A DNA stretch of 64,000 nt from Sycon ciliatum (taxonomy: Eukaryota; Porifera; Calcarea; Leucosolenida; Sycettidae): contig NC_088646.1 of assembly GCF_964019385.1 (NCBI RefSeq), positions 41,847,908 through 41,911,907 on the forward strand. The letters run 5' to 3'. Under the pieces are notes generated by a model. The model saw only the letters and a program-made list of their open reading frames with translations, was not told where the DNA came from and ran no database searches. Shown in pieces: positions 33,721 to 64,000 of this stretch (position 1 is its first letter; the number at the start of each line of letters is the position of its first letter). The position numbers and the translations under genes were made by a program.

Positions 33721-36700
33721 GGTTTTTTTTAAAAATGTTGACGTAGGTACGCGTTTCTCGAGCTCTGTAGTCTTCAGTGGATTTTCCAACTCCAACGTGC
33801 CTCTCCTGCAAACCAGCCGATGCAGAGTGCCACTTGTTGCCGGTGCAACGGCAACGGCACCTGTGTTCGGTGCGATTGCACGAAGGAGGGTCGGAAGTGT
33901 CGGAATTGTATCCCCTCGAAGAAGAACAAATGCCGAAACGGCTCCCCAACATCCCAACCGTCTTCTCAACCGTCGTCGACGACTACAGCTACCGTACCCG
34001 TAGGAACTGCACGAAACTCTGTTCGTGATACGGTAACGGACCACACTGTCAGCAGGACGTCGACAAGCTCCGACAACAGAGCAACCGCAGTTTCCGATAC
34101 GACACTAGACTCCGTACCCGTACCAAATGTCTCGAATGTGCACAAGCCAGTAGTCACCGAGAGTGCAGCCGCAGTACTCACCACCACCCTACTTGCAGAG
34201 TGCAGAGACGGTCGTCACGGACCACCTCGCACAGCCCGGTCGAGCTCGCCTCCCGGTGCCAGTAGCACTGTAGTACCCGTACAGGTGCCGAACTCGCCTG
34301 ACACCAATGGCAGTGCTGATGTCGAACCTGCCAGCCAAGCGCCTGAGCCAGCGGACGCGGAGCGTGCCACCGTGACCGTAGTGGACCTAGTTGACCTACC
34401 AGCGAGTGGGGACGTAGATCCACACGATGTCCGACTGCTAGCCACACTCAACATGTCCCAAGCAACAATGGACGTCGCTGATCCTGTTATCCCGGACCTG
34501 CCACCCCATCCTCCCCTGCGGGACCCCACACTCGGAATGGGAGATCTGGACGGTCCCACGTTTTCCAACCGGATATCCGAGGCGTACGAGAAGGTAGTTC
34601 ATTTTGCCCCAAACCTGTTGGACGTACCAATGGGCAGCACGGGCCGAACCTTTATCCGTATGCTGAGTTCACACTTCCACGCCTTTGGTAACAACTCCTC
34701 AGGTGCAGCTGACTACGCCCTGAAAACGGCGATGGTAATGCAGCAGTTGCTCCTTCAGAAACCTGGCGGGACCGTAGCGGCAGCAGCTCACAAGGTTTGC
34801 ATCGAGCGCCGCATTGCCTCGTGGGATTCCGGAGACGTACAGGTGCTACTCCAAGAATCCGTGACTATCCAAGACCAGATCGTCAAGGCCCGCAGGCGAA
34901 ACGCACGGCACGAGGGACACACGGTCGACCCGGCACGCAGATTTGCGTCTGACATTGAGCGTGGCAGGCTCTCGGCAGCCACTCGTCAACTCTCCCCCGA
35001 CATGGGTGGTGGAGTTCTCGATCTTGACGACACCATTGGAGAAACAACCGTGCTTGATGTGCTGCGCAGTAAGCACCCACAGGGCGAGGCAGTCACAGCA
35101 GCGGCTCTCCTCCCAGGGCTACCCCCAGCACAGCCCCACCCAGTGCTCTTCACCAAGCTGGACAGGACCGCTGTGCGCCAAGCTGCACTGCATACCACCG
35201 GTTCTGCAGGGCCGTCTGGGATGGACGCAGATGGCTGGAGGCGTATGTGCACAGCGTTTGGGGACATTTCAGACGACCTATGTGATGCTCTCGCCAGCTG
35301 TGCCCGGCGAATCGCCACTCAGTACGTCAACCCAGCATCGATGGAAGCCTACACGGCATGCCGGCTTATCCCTCTAGATAAGAAACCGGGTGTGCGCCCA
35401 ATAGGCATCGGTGAAACCGTCCGTCGTATCATCGGCAAGGCTATTCTGAGCGTGGCGGGGGACTCTGTTCGTGAGGCGACAGGGTCACTGCAGATGTGCG
35501 GAGGCCAGGAATGTGGCATTGAGGCGGCCATTCACGCCATGCACGACACGTTCCATGAAGAAGATGTTGACGCTGTGCTTATGGCGGATGCATCCAATGC
35601 GTTCAATCGCCTTAACAGAGAAGCATGTATGCGCAACGTAGCGCACCTCTGTCCAGCCATCACACCCGCTATCGTAAACTGCTACCGTCAGCCGGCCCGC
35701 CTATTCGTGGACGGGGAGTGCCTCCTATCGCGAGAAGGCACAACGCAGGGAGATCCTCTTGCTATGCCGATGTACGCTTTGGGGGTACTCCCCCTGGTGC
35801 GCAGAGTGGCAACCCCAGGAACACGCCAGAGCTGGTATGCGGATGACTCGTCCGCGGGTGGCGGGCTCAACCCTCTCCGCCAGTGGTGGGACCGACTCGT
35901 CGGGGATGGGCCGGCGTTCGGGTATTTCATTAACCCCAGCAAGTCCGTCCTCGTCGTCAAGCGGGACAAGCTAGAGGCAGCCGAGACCATCTTCGCCGGC
36001 ACGGGTGTGTCTATCACCACTGACGGGTGCCGTCACCTTGGATCAGCCATCGGAACTGATCAGTTTGTGCAGGAGTTTGTGGCTTCCAAGGTGGCCACCT
36101 GGTCGCAGGAGCTGTGCAAGCTGACAGATTTCGCCCGGTCACAGCCTCAAGCAGCTTACTCTGCACTGGTGAACAGCCTCCAACACCGGTGGTCCTTCCT
36201 GTGTCGGGTTCTCGATGGTGCTGCAGAACAGCAGGCACCCCTGGAGGACATCATCCACCGCCGCCTAATCCCTGCCATTAGTGGACGGACGGCGCCCAGT
36301 GAAGCTGAACGCACTTTGCTCACTTTCCCCTGCCGGCATGGAGGCCTCGGCGTGGCCAACCCTGCCACTTTTGGCTCACAGTACGGCACCTCCAGGCTAA
36401 TCACCACTGCGCTGTACGACAAGATCATGGCGCAAGAAGAGCACCTCGATGATGCTCTTGCCTGTGTCCGCAGGGCCAAGAGTCAGGCTCGCTCTGAGGC
36501 CAGAAAGGCAATGAAGATAGCTGCCGATACGTTCCGCACCGAACACAGCGAACTCGATCTCGCTATCAGTCTGGCAGAGGAGAAGGGAGCATCAAGCTGG
36601 CTTACCTGCCGACCCATCGCTCGCCACGGCTTCGCTTTGTCGAAGGGGGAATTCCGGGATGGCCTCTGCCTCCGTTACGGTTGGACGCCTGCTCGCCTGC

Positions 36701-37497
36701 CCACCACCTGTGTTTGCGAGAAGGCATTCACCACTGCTCACGCCTTGTCCTGTCCTTTCGGTGGGTTCCCCTCGATCCGCCACAACGAGGTGCGCGACAT
36801 ACTGGCAAGCTCATTGAAGGGTGTCGCCCACAACGTCGCAGTGGAGCCACATCTCCAACCCCTGACTGGGGAGCAGTTTCAGCTCCGGTCAGCATCAACC
36901 GAGGATCAAGCTCGTTTGGATGTGGTGGCCAGTGGAGTTTGGGGGGGTCGGTTCGAACGCACTTTTATTGATGTACGGGTGTTCAACCCTTATGCGTCTT
37001 CGAACCGCACCTCCTCTCTCTCTGGCTGCTACCGGCACCATGAGCAAGAGAAACGGCGTCGATATGATCGGAGAGTCCGAGAAGTGGAGCGATCCACTTT
37101 TCTCCCCTTTGTGCTCTCTTCCACCGGAGGATGCGGCAAGGGTGCCGCTGCACTGGTGAGCCGGATTGCACATCTCCAGTCGCTACGTGGGAGGGAGGCG
37201 TATTCTGTGCTAATTGCCCACCTCCGCTGCAGGCTGTCTTTCGCCCAGCTGCGTTCGAGTGTCATGTGTCTGCGTGGGGCTCGCCGAGTTTGGCAGCCTC
37301 CAATGGATGGCTGTGCCTCCCTGGCTGTCGTGGAGGCTAGGGTGTCCCGTTGAGCCTTGCCCCGTGATTGTGCGGACTATGCTATGCTTCTCTTGCTGTC
37401 TGATCACATGCGACGTCATCATTATGTGATTTGTTTTCAATCCTCCGCCATGGCAAATTGTGTTTTGTTCGCCCGTAAAAGAGGCTTTTACTACTAC

Positions 37498-37535
<38 letters not shown>
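33721..37535 (+). mobile_element. Full-length RLE-type non-LTR retrotransposon
   Basis: The 14 bp ggcagtgaacatgt is repeated exactly at 33707-33720 and 37536-37549. Between them lie a 99 bp 5' UTR, one uninterrupted ORF (33820-37353), a 3' UTR of about 150 bp and a pure A tail (37502-37535). The intact ORF, clean tail and perfect duplication indicate a recent insertion. At least six truncated relatives lie in this window. Confidence 0.95.
33820..37353 (+). CDS. LINE polyprotein: reverse transcriptase and restriction-like endonuclease
   Basis: The ATG at 33820 opens 1,177 codons. Residues 6-40 form a cysteine-rich putative zinc region (CCRCNGNGTCVRCDC...KCRNC). A low-complexity Thr/Pro/Val linker follows to about residue 250. 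The reverse transcriptase includes RPIGIGETVRRIIGKAIL (from about 525), [25 protein letters not shown] and the catalytic YADD at about 673. Near 964-979 is a CxC-x7-H-x4-C knuckle, as in R2-type elements. Then come LDVV (about 1033) and FIDVRV (about 1050), a plausible PD-(D/E)XK-like restriction-type endonuclease. No N-terminal APE endonuclease is present. The protein would nick target DNA and prime reverse transcription there. Clade assignment within R2/NeSL/Hero-like elements is not possible by eye. Confidence 0.9.
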   Translation: MQSATCCRCNGNGTCVRCDCTKEGRKCRNCIPSKKNKCRNGSPTSQPSSQPSSTTTATVPVGTARNSVRDTVTDHTVSRTSTSSDNRATAVSDTTLDSVPVPNVSNVHKPVVTESAAAVLTTTLLAECRDGRHGPPRTARSSSPPGASSTVVPVQVPNSPDTNGSADVEPASQAPEPADAERATVTVVDLVDLPASGDVDPHDVRLLATLNMSQATMDVADPVIPDLPPHPPLRDPTLGMGDLDGPTFSNRISEAYEKVVHFAPNLLDVPMGSTGRTFIRMLSSHFHAFGNNSSGAADYALKTAMVMQQLLLQKPGGTVAAAAHKVCIERRIASWDSGDVQVLLQESVTIQDQIVKARRRNARHEGHTVDPARRFASDIERGRLSAATRQLSPDMGGGVLDLDDTIGETTVLDVLRSKHPQGEAVTAAALLPGLPPAQPHPVLFTKLDRTAVRQAALHTTGSAGPSGMDADGWRRMCTAFGDISDDLCDALASCARRIATQYVNPASMEAYTACRLIPLDKKPGVRPIGIGETVRRIIGKAILSVAGDSVREATGSLQMCGGQECGIEAAIHAMHDTFHEEDVDAVLMADASNAFNRLNREACMRNVAHLCPAITPAIVNCYRQPARLFVDGECLLSREGTTQGDPLAMPMYALGVLPLVRRVATPGTRQSWYADDSSAGGGLNPLRQWWDRLVGDGPAFGYFINPSKSVLVVKRDKLEAAETIFAGTGVSITTDGCRHLGSAIGTDQFVQEFVASKVATWSQELCKLTDFARSQPQAAYSALVNSLQHRWSFLCRVLDGAAEQQAPLEDIIHRRLIPAISGRTAPSEAERTLLTFPCRHGGLGVANPATFGSQYGTSRLITTALYDKIMAQEEHLDDALACVRRAKSQARSEARKAMKIAADTFRTEHSELDLAISLAEEKGASSWLTCRPIARHGFALSKGEFRDGLCLRYGWTPARLPTTCVCEKAFTTAHALSCPFGGFPSIRHNEVRDILASSLKGVAHNVAVEPHLQPLTGEQFQLRSASTEDQARLDVVASGVWGGRFERTFIDVRVFNPYASSNRTSSLSGCYRHHEQEKRRRYDRRVREVERSTFLPFVLSSTGGCGKGAAALVSRIAHLQSLRGREAYSVLIAHLRCRLSFAQLRSSVMCLRGARRVWQPPMDGCASLAVVEARVSR

Positions 37536-37539
<4 letters not shown>

Positions 37540-37549
37540 GTGAACATGT

Positions 37550-37690
37550 ACGGTGGCAGTGCCCTAGCGTACGTACCGTGCACCGGGATTTATATTCTAT
37601 ATAAATCCCGCGCGGGATTTATACTGGCCAATATAACCATGGCTAGACGAGCGCTGATTGGCTGAAAACAGGCCCTCCGTACCATACCAT
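37550..37690. repeat. Hairpin-chain repeat, copy 3
   Basis: Contains cgggatttata...tataaatcccg, a direct continuation gcgggatttata, and tataaccatgg...ccatggtata. Continuous with the palindrome interrupted by the LINE. Confidence 0.7.
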
Positions 37691-37963
37691 GGTATAACAT
37701 GCATTATGCTAGTGCCATTTTCTGCAAGAAAATGCTTGCACATCAATGCGTATAATACGGTATTGATATGATGTGAAGGCCATCATTTACATATTGATAT
37801 AGGGCATTCCATTGATTGGTGACAGAAAAAAACAAAAGAAATTATAGCAATAAAAACTGCTTTATGGCAGTTTTCTAAAAAAAGTTATTGTGTTCTACAG
37901 TCCATTTCAAAACTATAGACGCGTACCTAGGCAAAAACCGTTATGCCAGCATCTATACCACAT
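37688..37963. repeat. Repeat X, inverted copy (second piece)
   Basis: Reverse complement of about 22640-22905. The first piece is at 30823-30923. Confidence 0.8.
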
Positions 37964-37965
37964 AA

Positions 37966-39869
37966 AAATCTGTGATCACTTTGTGCATAAATTTTTCCAA
38001 ATTGGGCGTCTGTTATCCAATCCTTTAGAAACTATATGAGAGTATTTGTGGAGCGATCCTGAGCAATATTCCTAAAACTATTCTCAAAAAGTTCCAGCCA
38101 AATTTGAAATATTTCAAAAACCCTACGCGTCTATAGTTTTGAAATGCACTGTAGTCCATGGACCCCGTCTAAAAAGTAAGAAATTAACGAAATGTGATAG
38201 CTGAAAATTAAAATTTCACACAAAACCTCACCCCCCCCCCCCCCACACACACGCACAGAGATGAGGGTCCAGCGGATTCCGCCGGCAGAAAAATTGGCAG
38301 AATTCGGTACTTTTTCTGGTAAGGTTCATGCATGTTTGGTATGTGGATAAAGAAATGGAGCAGAATTCGAGAAATTGCCCGCCATAAGGTTTGTATGGTT
38401 CTGCCAATTTCACTGCTTTTCGAGCAGAATCTGCCACCTTTTCGAGCAGAATCCGTCGGTCCCTACCACAGACACACACCACGAGACCATAAATCTGAAA
38501 CGGCATGCATTTTGACACACACACGCACACATGCACACACACACACAGTCACACACACAACACACACACACACACACACACACACCACGAGACCATACAT
38601 GTACATCTGAAACGGCATACGTTTCGACGGGCTTTAGAAGGCCACGAGTTAGGTGATCCACATCAAGACAATACGCACCACCAGCCCAGCTACATGTACC
38701 GATATCTCATACTAGATAGCAACTGAACGCGGCACACATACTACACACAAGAGCGCGTACAACGGCAACTTTCTCCTTATGCTTACGGTTGTCGAATACA
38801 GCATTGACGACACACCGAGACACACAGAGGAACACAAACTAGGGTCTACAATGTACACACATACCGGTACATGTGCATGCACAATGTACATGTATACACA
38901 GCTATGCGTTTGCGTCTCGGTTTTTATGCTCCCTTCAAAGGTTTATGTATACGGCATGTATGATTTATGTTGCTTGAGTACACCCACTTTGAAGGTCGAA
39001 GTTGGATTATACAGGGCGTGAACAGGTGAGATTTTTATGTCTAGCTGTTAATTACCCTTACCTTAGCCCACCAAGGAAATCGGAATAATCAAACTCGATG
39101 GTGCTCCAACTTCATTTCGACGTAGAAAATTCGCTGTTTGAACATCTCAATTTCAAAGGGTAACCACTGATTTCGAAGTGAAAAACGTTTCCTGATCGCC
39201 ATAAAAAAATTCCTGCCGACACACACCATAACAAGCTCCAAGTTCACAAACAGTGGCCACAAACGGTTGCTCGTCATGAAGGTGGTTCGACACTTTCGAC
39301 CAAATTCGTTCACTTCCGTATTCAGATGACAATTATTTTTGCCGTCATCAAGACTTATTTGGGCCCAAAAGCGCAAAAATCAGTGTAAGGGCATGTTCGA
39401 TTGGTAGGATCGGGATCCCGATCCACCGGATCCACTGGATTCGCACCCTTTCGATTGGTCGGATCCGGATCCGGATCCTTCGGATTTGGATCCGGTCAAC
39501 CCTCCTCGGGGAGCAGGGTTGACCGGATCCAACGGATCCAAATGTGACCTTTGTGCATATATGGCTGGTAAAAATCATTTTTGTACGCATTGTGGTACGC
39601 ACACGTGGATGGAGATAGAGCTTGTTGACTTTTTGTACGACCTACGGGATGAGTACGACGTTCACCCTTTTGGGTGCCTTGTGAGCGCCATTTTCAACAT
39701 GGCAACCGTCAAGGTCCAAAATAAAGTGTTCAGTTGAATCTGAAGGATCCGAGGGATCTGAGATCTGGATCCCGATCCCGATCCTTACCAATCGAACATG
39801 CCCTAAGTCTCGATTATAATATTAGTGGCAGAGATATGTTTTTTGCACGCTTGAGTTGAGGATGGACTG
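37966..39869. repeat. 1.45 kb interspersed repeat, copy B
   Basis: Same order and near identity to 21175-22629, with extra AC repeats near 38560 and the PIF-like MITE at 39389-39803. Confidence 0.85.
39389..39803. mobile_element. PIF/Harbinger-like MITE with empty site in the window
   Basis: Ends GGGCATGTTCGATTGGTA and its complement, flanked by TAA (39386-39388 and 39804-39806). Copy A of the host repeat (about 22573-22580) reads cagtgtaagtctcg with a single TAA and no insert, so this is a documented insertion. Interior has dense GGATCC motifs near both ends. Confidence 0.95.
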
Positions 39870-39879
39870 CACTGTTGGT

Positions 39880-39925
39880 ACCAGGGAGTAGTAAAATACA
39901 ACTCCCTGGTTGGTACAGCGTAACA
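39880..39925. repeat. Hairpin upstream of the carboxypeptidase gene
   Basis: gttggtaccagggag and ctccctggttggtac are inverted around tagtaaaataca. Confidence 0.7.
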
Positions 39926-39934
39926 GCGCATCAG

Positions 39935-39944
39935 CTCACGTGAC
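39935..39944 (+). promoter_or_regulatory. CLEAR-like E-box
   Basis: CTCACGTGAC matches the vertebrate CLEAR consensus GTCACGTGAC at 9 of 10 bases and lies 182 bp before the start codon of a predicted lysosomal enzyme. TFEB/MITF-family factors bind this motif in lysosomal promoters. Regulation here is inference from the site and the gene type. Confidence 0.45.
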
Positions 39945-40087
39945 AGCACCTACACGTCATGGTGGCATGGTGCACGTCGCATGGCACAGCTCAGGCAAGG
40001 CAAGATCAAGAAAAGAGTCAAGAGTTTGTTTTTTGAATTTTGTAGGTGTCGTCGAGTTGTTTTTAATAGTTTCTTGTCTGTTCTAGA

Positions 40088-40111
40088 ATGAAGAGGTGGA
40101 ACAGGGATTGA
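40088..40111 (+). other. Short upstream ORF
   Basis: ATG at 40088 encodes MKRWNRD and stops 14 bases before the main ATG. It may tune translation, or it may be in intron sequence: cttgtctgttctag at 40073-40086 also looks like a splice acceptor for a 5' UTR exon. Confidence 0.35.
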
Positions 40112-40125
40112 GAAAGTGTAGAACG

Positions 40126-62966
<22,841 letters not shown>

Positions 62967-63776
62967 GTAGGTTTCGTCGGATACATTAGTGAAAATTCCA
63001 CTTCCCAAATTTTCCAGGTTCAATATTTTGAGCTCCCTTGTGCAGTCAATAATTATTTTCGAAACGCAACCTGTAAAACCCACCACCCCAACCAAAATTT
63101 TTGAAAAGCGTGTGTAAGCCTTTAGGGACTGACGAAAAAAGAAAAGCGTCCAGAATTTGAATAGCAATCACACTGTACATGTGGGGAGAATGAAAATACA
63201 AAATTCATTTCGAGCGTCAAGTGGTAATCTCCACGAACGACGTCGAATTCCTTCACCTTTGGGATCGCCAACACCTTCAGTGCAATCCTTGCAACCATCC
63301 TTATGAGTTTTGTCGTTGTCCGTGGCCAATTAGCTCCTCGATATCGAGATGAAAAAATCAGTGAATATCAGCGTCAATGGCGTATCAGCGTCAACTCCTG
63401 TTTGGAGCGGAAAAGCGTGGTCCGTTCTTGCTTTTTTTTGGAGCGTCAACTCTCGCTTTTGCCGCTCTGGCGGCAAGTTACTATGGAGATTCGGATTATA
63501 ATCCCAGGATTATTTCAATTTTGCCGCAGTCTGACCAGGCCCTTATATTCATAGAATGGTGGATGTGTGTAACTGTGTATGCCTAGTATTAGTGGGGATG
63601 TGTAGAGCTGTGCATGCCTAGTATTAGTGGGGATGTGTAGAGCTGTGCATGTATAAGCAACACTGATGCATCGAGCAGCATCTTATGATGAGCCTCGCCT
63701 TGAATTCTGCCTGTCAGGAACTCGCACCTGGTGTCAGTGAAAGCAGGAATAAGCTGAATGGCCGACATATACCCTT
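62967..63776. other. Start of PRCP-like intron 6; no gene seen
   Basis: Intron sequence with a tandem of about 40 bp (gtatgcctagtattagtggg) near 63575-63650. No further S28 exon is recognisable. Confidence 0.6.
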
Positions 63777-63991
<215 letters not shown>

Positions 63992-64000
63992 CCCCCCCTT

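Noticed and set aside
34178..37440. Minus-strand and other-frame ORFs over the intact LINE
   Set aside because: Shadows of the 1,177-codon frame, with no domain of their own.

Overview
This is nuclear DNA from an invertebrate animal, probably an early-branching or marine metazoan; I cannot name the species. The reasons are a GT-AG spliced lysosomal serine carboxypeptidase gene, dense non-LTR and LTR retrotransposons, many MITEs and foldback elements, large minisatellites, long CT/AG/GT microsatellites, and a DNA transposon with a RAG1-like N-terminus. There is no bacterial gene organisation. A 200-N assembly gap lies at 30424-30623.

Left part (1-39880) is almost entirely repeats. It holds a hAT-like element (645-1614), a broken RLE-type LINE (about 2690-4480), and a weak host-gene candidate with a duplicated first exon (4561-6374). 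A foldback element (7205-9473) is split by a 1.77 kb LTR element (7588-9359) that carries a decayed polyubiquitin-like segment next to a short signal-peptide ORF. LINE tails and a 400 bp inverted repeat (9588-12560) follow. Next is a 7.16 kb Ty3/gypsy-type LTR retrotransposon on the minus strand (12632-19794) with equal 502 bp LTRs but several breaks. After that come MITEs, a 1.45 kb repeat present twice (21175-22629 and 37966-39869), more LINE pieces, and a full-length RLE-type LINE (33721-37535) with one open 1177-aa ORF, a poly(A) tail and a 14 bp target-site duplication, inserted in a palindrome.

Right part (40126 to beyond 62966, plus strand) is one host gene, a family S28 lysosomal Pro-X carboxypeptidase-like protein (PRCP/DPP7 type). 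Six exons are visible: 40126-40278, 45101-45238, 47013-47114, 48424-48459, 49898-49936 and 62918-62966. The last carries the nucleophile motif GGSYG and the gene continues past the window. Its introns are packed with mobile DNA.

The most interesting object is in intron 5 (12,981 bp). A 15 bp minisatellite of roughly 310 units is cut in two by a 7.28 kb minus-strand DNA transposon (53234-60514) with 5'-CAC termini and a 4 bp duplication GTCA that restores the repeat phase exactly. The transposon encodes a RAG1-like N-terminal zinc region, a RING plus zinc finger, and a DDE core whose C-x2-C and H-x4-H ligands sit at nearly the same distances from the catalytic residues as in RAG1. It resembles the N-RAG-TP/Chapaev group. 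Its reading frame is split by a 2.6 kb hAT-like element, which itself contains a Tigger-like MITE. That gives five nesting levels: gene, minisatellite, RAG1-like transposon, hAT-like element, Tigger MITE.
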